Positions 8,324 through 15,135 of a DNA stretch of 51,303 bases are shown here, piece after piece. The stretch covers positions 1 to 51,303 of the forward strand of contig NZ_FOXO01000025.1 in the NCBI RefSeq assembly GCF_900115735.1, in the 5' to 3' direction. Position numbers and translations under genes: made by a program. Origin of the DNA: Butyrivibrio proteoclasticus (GTDB lineage Bacteria > Bacillota > Clostridia > Lachnospirales > Lachnospiraceae). The notes under the pieces are model-generated. The model was not told the origin of the DNA. It saw only the letters and a list, made by a program, of their open reading frames with translations, and ran no database searches. Position 1 is the stretch's first letter. Each line of letters begins with the position of its first letter.

Positions 8324-8419
8324 ATCATCAGCTGACGATGAAAATGAACACAGAAATTTATGGACATAATAGATATCCATGTCATAACCAGTGTCTCAAA
8401 AGCATCATCAGCTGATGAT
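8324..8419. repeat. pair of 16-bp palindromes between two element genes
   Basis: ATCATCAGCTGATGAT at 8404-8419 is a perfect palindrome; ATCATCAGCTGACGAT at 8324-8339 is a copy with one change. They lie 80 bp apart between the ArdC-like gene and the gene starting at 8289. Their position in the leader fits a pair of operator sites for a dimeric regulator, but no regulator in the window can be tied to them. Confidence 0.5.
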
Positions 8420-8423
8420 AAAA

Positions 8424-9440
8424 TCATATTGCCATTTCCATCGAGTGCTTGGCTTTCACAGCCTTATCGGTCGATATGTCTTTATGCTCCGCAGCGTGCC
8501 TTTCCACAAAATTCTGCTTTTCCTTGCCTATCTCCTCTATGCCAAGCTCAGAGTTAAGCTCTTTGATCATGGTTGAAGCAGTTTTTCTGATTGTCTCCAT
8601 AGATGCCTTGAGCTCTTTTGTATCCTTACCCTCACTCCAGGACGCTATATAGCCGAAGGAATAGTCAGATGTGTCGATGCCATAATGCTGGCATACAGTA
8701 AAAGCCACAGACTCCGCAATCTGTTCAGAGTCATTTCGCGATCTCTTTTCAAGACCTTCTGCTGAGATTTTGTCCCGGTCGTCGAGCCTGCTGTGGACCT
8801 GCTCATGGATCAGAGTTTTGATTGTCTGGACCTCTGACATATTATCCTGAACAACTATTTTTTTATCGGTCATGCTGTAAAGACCTTTGGCACCGCTATC
8901 TATGTTTCCAAATTCGACCGGAACTATAGATATAGCCTTGAGAGCATCAATCATCTTTTCGTAATTTTCAACCTGGCCGCCGAGTTCTTTAACGCCAATT
9001 GCAGGAAGTTCTTTCCCATCAGTATCAGACACATCGAATACGGTCGATACCTTAAAGCCCGCAGAAACATATTCCGGCTTTTTATCAGGATGCAGGATTT
9101 TGTAATCCTCCATGGTCTGCCCGGAAGCCAGTACAGGAATCATATTATCCTTTTCCGGTTCCTCTTTCTTTTTGACCACAGGAGAAATAATCTTTATACC
9201 CTTAGCGCCCTTCTTAACATATCTTCCAAAATTTCTGTTCCAGGCATGATATCCGGCGACCAGCGTCGCATCAGGCCTCTGCAAGGCTATAAGCAAAGTG
9301 TTATTAAAACTGTAGGTGTGGAACTTCGCCATGGTACTGAGATAGTTCTTATAATTCTCGGAATTAAAAAGATCATGGACACCCTTCTCAAGTTTATCCA
9401 TGACCGCATCCATTTTGGACTTCTCAAATTCTTCGTTCAT
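8424..9440 (-). CDS. ArdC-like antirestriction / ssDNA-binding protein with metallopeptidase motif
   Basis: A 338-residue protein starting at ATG 9440 after GGGAGGAG. The N-terminal half (~1-135) matches the ArdC N-terminal single-strand DNA-binding domain: YLSTMAKFHTYSFNNTLLIA, GYHAWNRNFGRYVKKGAKGI. The C-terminal half carries the zinc peptidase motif IHEQVHSR, with HEQVH at 212-216. ArdC-type proteins protect incoming single-stranded DNA or block host restriction during conjugation. That fits its place next to the SpoVG-like and relaxase genes and is notable given the large restriction locus in the same window. Confidence 0.8.
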   Translation of the reverse strand: MNEEFEKSKMDAVMDKLEKGVHDLFNSENYKNYLSTMAKFHTYSFNNTLLIALQRPDATLVAGYHAWNRNFGRYVKKGAKGIKIISPVVKKKEEPEKDNMIPVLASGQTMEDYKILHPDKKPEYVSAGFKVSTVFDVSDTDGKELPAIGVKELGGQVENYEKMIDALKAISIVPVEFGNIDSGAKGLYSMTDKKIVVQDNMSEVQTIKTLIHEQVHSRLDDRDKISAEGLEKRSRNDSEQIAESVAFTVCQHYGIDTSDYSFGYIASWSEGKDTKELKASMETIRKTASTMIKELNSELGIEEIGKEKQNFVERHAAEHKDISTDKAVKAKHSMEMAI

Positions 9441-9467
9441 AAACGCTCCTCCCAATATCGCTGTTCT

Positions 9468-9761
9468 TTACGCCTCAAATGAAACATCCATTCCACTCTC
9501 ATAGCTCTGAAGAATGATTTTCTGGAGCTTCTCCCTGAATTCCTTTGTCACAGGATAAGCAATGTCCTTAAACTGCGCCTTTCCATTTTCATCAACAGTC
9601 TTCGTCTTGTAACTGGGCATGGACATGAAAAGGTTACCGGCCTTGCTCTCTACAATAGAAATATTCCTGACAGCAAAGCTGTTTCCAAAAGTTACTGTTG
9701 CAACTCCCTTTACTCCGTTATTTGAGTTCTCAAGTGCTTTTGTTCTTACATCGATCCTCAT
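9468..9761 (-). CDS. spoVG: SpoVG-family protein
   Basis: A 97-residue SpoVG-like nucleic-acid-binding protein: MRIDVRTKALENSNNGVKGV, then ATVTFGNSFAVRNISIVESKAGNLFMSMPS and AYPVTKEFREKLQKIILQSYE. The start at 9761 has GAGGGGGAT upstream; a longer frame from 9875 passes through hairpin-rich non-coding DNA and is rejected. SpoVG family members bind DNA or RNA and tune expression, and element-borne copies are common in Tn1549-like ICEs. The preceding 140 bp hold three hairpins. Confidence 0.88.
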   Translation of the reverse strand: MRIDVRTKALENSNNGVKGVATVTFGNSFAVRNISIVESKAGNLFMSMPSYKTKTVDENGKAQFKDIAYPVTKEFREKLQKIILQSYESGMDVSFEA

Positions 9762-9817
9762 AATTGTTATCCCCCTCTTTGTTGAAAAATATAGTTTTTG
9801 TGTTTTTTGTTTTTTCT

Positions 9818-9891
9818 CCGGGTAACATCCCGGGACGACCTCAGCCTTTGGCTGGGTCGCATGCAAGCAGTGCATTTGTCAGACAAATGCA
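9818..9891. promoter_or_regulatory. cluster of three hairpins between the relaxase and spoVG-like genes
   Basis: Three stems follow one another: CCGGG/CCCGG (9818-9833), CAGCC/GGCTG (9842-9854) and TGCATTTG/CAAATGCA (9871-9891). None has a clear T-run, so simple termination is not proved. They may separate relaxase and spoVG expression, protect mRNA ends or bind a regulator. Confidence 0.45.
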
Positions 9892-9902
9892 TTTTGTGGC
9901 TT

Positions 9903-11075
9903 TTACAACGAGGTCTCCGACCTCGAGTCTCGGCTTGTCTTCGACTTCGCCTTTTCTCGCTCTTCTGTTTCCCTATCAGTAATCAGAAGTTCGAGGTTCT
10001 TCCTTGCAACAAGGTAATCTCTGGTGTCTTTCTTAAGCTTTACATATTCGGCAAAATCAGTTTTATTCTCTGCAAGGAGCTCTCCGTACTGATCTCTTAG
10101 GTCTTTCATTTTTGGAGGTTCCCCATCTGCATACATCCTGTAGATTCCTCTGGCCCACTCATGTTCCTTTATGGCATCTTCATGTTCTTTGTAGTAATCA
10201 CTGCTGTATTTGCTATTCTTATAGCCGGTATAGGTTTCTTTCGTCTTGGCATAGACCATGATAGCTTTCTGCATTTCTTTGTTAGATGCCATCTGTTCTT
10301 GACGCTTTTTTATCCTTGCATTCAGATCATCAAGTTTGGGTTGCATCTCATCTGTGATTTTCACAAGTTCCTCAAAAGATGAAATGCCATGTTCTTCCAA
10401 AAACAGCAGAACCTTTGCACGCTGTTTTAAGTTAAACTCCCTGGCCCAGTTCTCATAACCTCTGCCTTTTCCTTCACGCATTTTCTTTTCGACATCCACA
10501 AGGAACTTTAAGCTGTCCGGTGATCTGTCTTTCCATTTCGGCTTGTTATTTTTTGCTTTAAGCTTTTCTTCATAACGACTCTGAATGACAGAGAGGTTGT
10601 TCTCAATACATAAAGTGTCTGAAATCCTGCCAAGAGCAAGTCCAGAGAAATAAAAATTCCTGAATCGGCTCTTTCCATCAATCGATACAGAGTTGAACAC
10701 CACATGATTGTGAATATGATGCCTGTCGGTATGTGTGGTAACGATAAATGCATGCTTTCCTTTGGTAAACCTCATGGCAAGCTCATACCCTATCTCATTT
10801 GCCTTTTCCGGTGTTATCTCTCCGGGCTTAAAAGCCTGCCTGATCTGATAAGCGACCACATCATTTTTATGTGGTCTTCGGATATTGTCCTCATAGTCTC
10901 TGCGTGAAAGAAGGAACTCACCAAGTATGGTATTGGGATCACAGCCGTAGGTACTGACATACTTTTCATCCTCAGTCTTGCGGGAGTCCCTCACATAATC
11001 GATGCTTCGTTTAAGGCACTCTGCCACAGTTTTTGTTTTCACATGATGCAGTGCTATCAGTCTTGTTGCAGCCAT
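9903..11075 (-). CDS. conjugative relaxase (MobP/VirD2-type mobilisation nuclease)
   Basis: A 390-residue relaxase that would nick oriT and pilot the transferred strand. The metal-binding histidine motif is HTDRHHIHNHVVFNS at residues 115-129, and candidate catalytic tyrosines lie at positions 27 and 43. The C-terminal third (~210-380) is charged and helical, typical of Tn1549-family relaxases, though somewhat short. It starts at 11075 after GGAGGAG. MobC, its ribbon-helix-helix partner, is encoded upstream at 11553-11885. The oriT was not located; the gaps around 11076-11172 and 11458-11552 are the natural places to look. Confidence 0.9.
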   Translation of the reverse strand: MAATRLIALHHVKTKTVAECLKRSIDYVRDSRKTEDEKYVSTYGCDPNTILGEFLLSRRDYEDNIRRPHKNDVVAYQIRQAFKPGEITPEKANEIGYELAMRFTKGKHAFIVTTHTDRHHIHNHVVFNSVSIDGKSRFRNFYFSGLALGRISDTLCIENNLSVIQSRYEEKLKAKNNKPKWKDRSPDSLKFLVDVEKKMREGKGRGYENWAREFNLKQRAKVLLFLEEHGISSFEELVKITDEMQPKLDDLNARIKKRQEQMASNKEMQKAIMVYAKTKETYTGYKNSKYSSDYYKEHEDAIKEHEWARGIYRMYADGEPPKMKDLRDQYGELLAENKTDFAEYVKLKKDTRDYLVARKNLELLITDRETEEREKAKSKTSRDSRSETSL

Positions 11076-11172
11076 GACTCTCCTCCGTTTTTATTTTTGG
11101 GCACTTTAAAAGCAGCCCATATTTCAAAATACAGACTGCTCTCATACGCCATATTTTAGTTGTCACCTCATA

Positions 11173-11457
11173 TCAGAAATCCTGATAAAGCTCAACCGCC
11201 ATATCAAGAAGATGCTCTCCAAATCCAATTGCAAGCATTACCGCCGACACTATAACACCGGCAACGAATACCATCAGGATTCCAAAATATATGTGAGATG
11301 CAATGCAGTAGATTATAAGGCCGGCTCCTATAAGGAACATAAGTCCTGCTACAACTCCTGATATGTTCATGAACATCTTAGCAAACATATTTGCAGTAAA
11401 TACTATCAGAAATAACGGAAAAAGCATGATCTTAAGTGCGATTTTTATTATAGTCAT
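11173..11457 (-). CDS. small membrane protein of the ICE (CD1845-like)
   Basis: A 94-residue protein made almost wholly of hydrophobic segments: residues ~5-22, 30-50 and 55-77, ending in a short polar tail (HLLDMAVELYQDF). The start has TTGGAGG upstream. Small proteins of this kind sit between mobC and the relaxase in Tn1549/CTn elements. The function is unknown; a role near the transfer apparatus is inference from position. Confidence 0.7.
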   Translation of the reverse strand: MTIIKIALKIMLFPLFLIVFTANMFAKMFMNISGVVAGLMFLIGAGLIIYCIASHIYFGILMVFVAGVIVSAVMLAIGFGEHLLDMAVELYQDF

Positions 11458-11552
11458 ATGATGCCTCCAATCCCCTGTTACTCAGGTTTACGTTTCCTTT
11501 GCCATAATGATATGTCTGCAAAAAATATCTGCCAAGTTTGCCGATTGTAAAG

Positions 11553-11885
11553 CTACCTGATCTGAGAAAAAGCTATCATCATGTTTTTGGTATGCTCCCA
11601 TATCTCATCGAGCCTCATCTTTAAGTCTTCCATATCTGCAGCATATACATCACCAAAAGCATTGGCTTTTTTTGCATACTGATTCAGATTGTTGGAGCAC
11701 ATCCTCAGAAGATAAACGATTTCACTAAAGTCGTCTGTCTTTAGTCTCACGCAGTAGCCATCTAGGATCATCTTGCGGATATACATGCTCATACAGCTGA
11801 CACCAACCTCATCCATCTTGGCAAGAAGCCTTGCGTACTCCTCATCTGTCAATCTCACGGTGACTTTGTGTGTGCGCTCTTGCAT
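11553..11885 (-). CDS. mobC: MobC-family mobilisation accessory protein
   Basis: A 110-residue protein starting at ATG 11885 with GGAGAGA upstream. The N-terminal ribbon-helix-helix is visible (HKVTVRLTDEEYARLLAKMD, then MSMYIRKMILDGY), followed by the MobC helical motif (LRMCSNNLNQYAKKANAFGD). It should bind oriT and recruit the relaxase encoded downstream. It overlaps the end of the previous gene by 44 bp, so translation is probably coupled. Confidence 0.88.
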   Translation of the reverse strand: MQERTHKVTVRLTDEEYARLLAKMDEVGVSCMSMYIRKMILDGYCVRLKTDDFSEIVYLLRMCSNNLNQYAKKANAFGDVYAADMEDLKMRLDEIWEHTKNMMIAFSQIR

Positions 11886-12180
11886 GCTTTCTCTCCTTTG
11901 CTGCATTCTCTTCCTCAATTGCCCTGTCTCTGGCTTCCTCATATTCCCTTGCCTTAGTACTGGACAGCTCTGTGGTTGTATTTCCATCACCATCACTGTC
12001 ATTAGTCGCTGCATTGATCATGCCATCGAAGTTATTGTCATTGCCTTCAACGATATCCTCCACAGATTTCAGGTAATTCTTTTTTGAATGAATACTGTGC
12101 TGTTCCAGGATAGATTCCTCTTTTTCTGTGAGTTCTTCTTCCTTATGAAGTCTGTCGTTCGCTATATCAAGTCCGCTCAT
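11842..12180 (-). CDS. hypothetical acidic protein upstream of mobC
   Basis: A 112-residue, highly charged protein with no hydrophobic core (EEELTEKEESILEQHS, then Asp/Asn-rich, then KAREYEEARDRAIEEENAAK), probably extended or coiled coil. Its ATG overlaps the stop of the preceding gene (12177-12401), and its end overlaps mobC, which supports a real coupled gene. The C-terminal tail is His/Arg-rich. No family was recognised; a role in relaxosome assembly is only suggested by position. Confidence 0.55.
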   Translation of the reverse strand: MSGLDIANDRLHKEEELTEKEESILEQHSIHSKKNYLKSVEDIVEGNDNNFDGMINAATNDSDGDGNTTTELSSTKAREYEEARDRAIEEENAAKERKHARAHTQSHREIDR

Positions 12181-12401
12181 GCAAATACCCCCTTTGCCTT
12201 CTTATAGTTCTCGAGTTTCTGAAGGACAGAATCCCTGCCGTCTGTTTTCCCGCGCTTTATGAGCTGTTTCTTTTTCTTTGCCTCTTTCTTTTTGGCATCT
12301 ACCACCTCGCCCATTCTGAAGCTATAGCTGGAAAGACGGTTTGTGATTATGTCCACCTTTTCTTCTGCGGTCAGATTCTCATTTACTTCTGCTTCAATCA
12401 T
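12177..12401 (-). CDS. hypothetical small basic protein of the transfer operon
   Basis: A 74-residue protein from ATG 12401, which has GGGGG eight bases upstream; the apparent longer frame from 12611 overlaps DUF4366 and is rejected. An acidic N-terminus (MIEAEVNENLTAEEKVDIIT) is followed by a lysine-rich helix (DAKKKEAKKKKQLIKRGK). It lies between DUF4366 and the MobC group, where Tn1549-type elements carry small unknown proteins. A hairpin (12424-12452) separates it from DUF4366. Confidence 0.6.
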   Translation of the reverse strand: MIEAEVNENLTAEEKVDIITNRLSSYSFRMGEVVDAKKKEAKKKKQLIKRGKTDGRDSVLQKLENYKKAKGVFA

Positions 12402-12423
12402 GGTTATTTCCCCCTTTCTGAAA

Positions 12424-12452
12424 ACAGCTGCAGACATAGAATCTGCAGCTGT
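12424..12452 (-). terminator. terminator or attenuator between DUF4366 and the mob genes
   Basis: A perfect 11-bp stem (ACAGCTGCAGA / TCTGCAGCTGT, 7-nt loop) is followed by TTTTC on the minus strand, just after the DUF4366 stop. It likely lowers expression of the downstream mobC and relaxase genes relative to the transfer channel genes. Confidence 0.65.
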
Positions 12453-12462
12453 CGATTGTGTT

Positions 12463-13128
12463 TCATTCCTCAGGATTTTCATTCTCCTCAGGAACATTAT
12501 CGAGAACATTTTTCTCTTCATCCTCCTGGAAGTCCTTATCAGGATCTTCTTTTTCCTTATGGATGAACTCATCCCTGTTGGAATAAATATAAAAACCTCC
12601 GGCACCTGCAAGCAGCAAGATTATTACTATAAGAGCCACCTTTGAGCCGCCCTTCTTTTCAGGTTCGGGTTCAGGCTCCGGTTCTTCTTTTGGTTCTTCG
12701 ACAACAGGAGCAGGCATCTCTTCCTCGTCAGTTTCTCCCTTAAGCTCTTTTATCTCATCCTCATCAAGAAGAGATAGGATATCCCTTTCATCCACAAGAT
12801 TCAGGAAATGAACTGTGCTCTCTCCTTCATCATCCCTGTCGATGATGATATAAAAGATATTCCCGTTCTTGGTGGTTACAGTGATGAACTGCTTGCCACT
12901 CTTATCAGGATCACCATAGTCATCAACAATTGTAAGATTCCCGTCCGGAGTGAGTGGTCCCATCTTCTCCGTCTCATCATATGCCGGTGGTTCAGGCTCA
13001 GTCTCCTCAGCTTCTATATCAGCCGGATCAACATGGGCATAAGCAGTAATAGATGGTCCCGCCATACCAAAAATGGTTGCTGTAATTATCGCTGTTCTTA
13101 AAAGTAATGCCTTAATCTTCTGTTTCAT
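12463..13128 (-). CDS. DUF4366-family secreted, membrane-anchored transfer protein
   Basis: A 221-residue protein from ATG 13128 with GAGGAGG at nine bases. It has an N-terminal signal segment (KQKIKALLLRTAIITATIFG ending near AYA), an extracytoplasmic part with GPLTPDGNLTIVDDYG and KQFITVTTKNGNIFYIIIDRD, a Pro/Glu-rich linker (~residues 135-165), a single membrane helix (VALIVIILLLAGAGGFYIYS) and an acidic tail. It is the standard neighbour of DUF4315, NlpC/P60 and VirB4 in Tn1549-like elements and is presumed part of the mating channel at the envelope. Confidence 0.85.
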   Translation of the reverse strand: MKQKIKALLLRTAIITATIFGMAGPSITAYAHVDPADIEAEETEPEPPAYDETEKMGPLTPDGNLTIVDDYGDPDKSGKQFITVTTKNGNIFYIIIDRDDEGESTVHFLNLVDERDILSLLDEDEIKELKGETDEEEMPAPVVEEPKEEPEPEPEPEKKGGSKVALIVIILLLAGAGGFYIYSNRDEFIHKEKEDPDKDFQEDEEKNVLDNVPEENENPEE

Positions 13129-13381
13129 CTGTGATTCCCTCCTCATTTACTATTTCCCCTACACTTTTGTCACCGGGCATGTTCCCTTTTATCCTTGTGT
13201 AGGTTATGAGCTTTTGAAGCTCCTCAGGAGTAATGTCTGCAGCCTTCATCATGTCATGGACTGCAGTTTTTTCTTCCTCCTGACATTTCTTTTCAAGTGC
13301 CCTAACCCTTGCATCGATCTCAGCCTTTCTTTCCCTGGCTTTTGCAAGTTCAGCCTTATATCTGTCTAACCTTTCAAACAT
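13112..13381 (-). CDS. DUF4315-family small coiled-coil protein
   Basis: An 89-residue protein from ATG 13381 (GAGGGGGAG upstream). MFERLDRYKAELAKARERKA continues as a heptad-like coiled coil to about residue 45, followed by DMMKAADITPEELQKLITY. This is the DUF4315 pattern found in the transfer operons of Tn1549-family ICEs. It overlaps the DUF4366 start by 17 bp. The exact role is unknown. Confidence 0.85.
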   Translation of the reverse strand: MFERLDRYKAELAKARERKAEIDARVRALEKKCQEEEKTAVHDMMKAADITPEELQKLITYTRIKGNMPGDKSVGEIVNEEGITDETED

Positions 13382-13404
13382 TTTTCTCCCCCTCTCATGA
13401 AACG

Positions 13405-15135
13405 TTACTGCTCCGGAAGCCTGCCATAGCAGAGGAAGTGATTCCTCCAGTACTTGGTATTGACCGATGTGTAGGAAATAGGATTTCCGCAATGGATCAT
13501 CATTCCATTTCCAACATATATCCCCACATGACTTGCCCCTGGAGTGTCATAGGTTCCCTGGAAAAAAATAAGATCTCCCGGCTTCGCTTCATCCGGTGAG
13601 ATCCTGGTACATATCTTCCTAAGTCCCTGTGCAGTTGTCCTTCCTACATGCCATCCGCTGTGGTTTATCACCCAGCATACAAAACCGGAACAGTCAAAAC
13701 CTGTTGAAGGACTGCTCCCTCCCCAGACATACTCTCTGCCAAGATACTTCTCCGCCTCAGCTATCATTGCTGCAAACTGCTGATCTGTAAGTGCATCCCC
13801 GGGGATACTGTAATCCTCATCATCCCCATCACCGTAAACATCCTCGAAAAGATATTCTTTGTTGCCACGGGTATACATGAGAAGCTCGTAATGGTCTTTC
13901 TGCTTATCAGTTAAGCCGGAATGCTCAATAACATAATCAAGGCCCTTGTTATCCAGTTTTACTTTTAGAATGCTTACAGTATACGTATTTGAACCGGTCG
14001 TACCGTCATCATTTACCCAGGTATCTGTTCTCGTTTCTTCTCTTGATGAATACGTGAGCTTATACTGCTTTTTGAAAAGTTCCTTTATGATGTTCTTCAT
14101 GTCCCTGCGTTTGTAGTCATCATATTTTGCTGTAAGAAACGCAGCTAACTGAAATGGATCATGCCCTATCTCATCAAGCTCGTACTCATACTCATCGTAA
14201 TCAGGATAAAGAGTTTCAGTATCTTCTATGGTATCGCTGAGTTCTTTTTCCAGCTTCCGGTAATCTTTCTCTACTCCGGTTATGTCTTCATCATAGGCAG
14301 AATAAGAAGAGACTGCTCCGCCATCTGTCATAGCGGGCATGACCAGAGAACAGCTGCTGAGCATTGTGGACAGCATGATAATGATAAGCACCACGATTAT
14401 GATGGCTACGATGAGCTTTGGATTGTCCCTGACAAAGTTGGCAATCGCTGCAGCAAGGTCACTTATTTTTTCAGACAAGCTGTTTACAAGGTCTTCGAGC
14501 CTTGTGATTCCTCCCCGGGCTGCCTGCCTTTCCTTCTCTCTTTCGTAGTATGACTTCCTGACTCTCTTTTTCTGTGCTGCTCTGGACTTTGGATTTGATC
14601 CGTCCTTGGGATTCTGCTCATTTGCATGTTTCTTTTCTTCTTTATACTCACGCTTAAGCTTCTGTCTGTAGGAGCTCTCCTTTAACATGTGAGCGGCTTC
14701 TTCTGAGCCATGAGCAGCATCATTTATGATGTCTTCAGAAATGCTGTTATCACCATCATCAGAAGACTGGCTTTTCCCGGCCACATCAGATGCTGTGCTT
14801 GCAGCTATAAATGCAGCCCTTCCTGAGCCGATAGATGACTGCACTAGTCTCTTTCTGCCGGCCTCTCTCTGGGCTTCCTGCGCTTTCATCTGTGCCTTTA
14901 TTCCCAGCAGTTCTTTTGACTGCTCTCTTCCCTTAAGAACTTTCTTACTGACTGAAGTGTCCTCTGCAGATGTTTCAGCTGAACTACCTGAAACAGAAGA
15001 ACTTCCCCTGCCATGTCTTAGCTTCTTTCCAAACTCCTCCTTCATGGAGGACTTCGTCCGAAGCTTACTTTTCTTGCGCTTTCTGTCATCCAAATCTTTA
15101 TGCTCCCTTCTCTTCTTTGTACTGGGCAAGCTCAT
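13405..15135 (-). CDS. NlpC/P60 cell-wall hydrolase of the conjugation apparatus (CD1108-like)
   Basis: A 576-residue protein with a long charged cytoplasmic N-terminus (~1-235), one membrane helix (~243-265, LIVAIIIVVLIIIM) and an external region ending in an NlpC/P60 domain. The catalytic set is visible: Cys482 in FDCSGF, His536 in SHVGIYV and His548 in MIHCGN. It should cut peptide cross-links of peptidoglycan so that the channel can pass. The start is uncertain: ATG 15135 overlaps virB4 and has no ribosome binding site, while TTG 15093 follows AAGGGAG by nine bases, just after the virB4 stop. Confidence 0.88.
   Translation of the reverse strand: MSLPSTKKRREHKDLDDRKRKKSKLRTKSSMKEEFGKKLRHGRGSSSVSGSSAETSAEDTSVSKKVLKGREQSKELLGIKAQMKAQEAQREAGRKRLVQSSIGSGRAAFIAASTASDVAGKSQSSDDGDNSISEDIINDAAHGSEEAAHMLKESSYRQKLKREYKEEKKHANEQNPKDGSNPKSRAAQKKRVRKSYYEREKERQAARGGITRLEDLVNSLSEKISDLAAAIANFVRDNPKLIVAIIIVVLIIIMLSTMLSSCSLVMPAMTDGGAVSSYSAYDEDITGVEKDYRKLEKELSDTIEDTETLYPDYDEYEYELDEIGHDPFQLAAFLTAKYDDYKRRDMKNIIKELFKKQYKLTYSSREETRTDTWVNDDGTTGSNTYTVSILKVKLDNKGLDYVIEHSGLTDKQKDHYELLMYTRGNKEYLFEDVYGDGDDEDYSIPGDALTDQQFAAMIAEAEKYLGREYVWGGSSPSTGFDCSGFVCWVINHSGWHVGRTTAQGLRKICTRISPDEAKPGDLIFFQGTYDTPGASHVGIYVGNGMMIHCGNPISYTSVNTKYWRNHFLCYGRLPEQ

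Noticed and set aside
9764..10100. Plus-strand frames over the spoVG-relaxase gap
   Set aside because: Antisense to the relaxase or to hairpin DNA; no ribosome binding site.
12177..12611. Longer 144-codon frame for the small basic protein
   Set aside because: The extra N-terminus overlaps DUF4366 and a terminator hairpin; ATG 12401 has a proper ribosome binding site.
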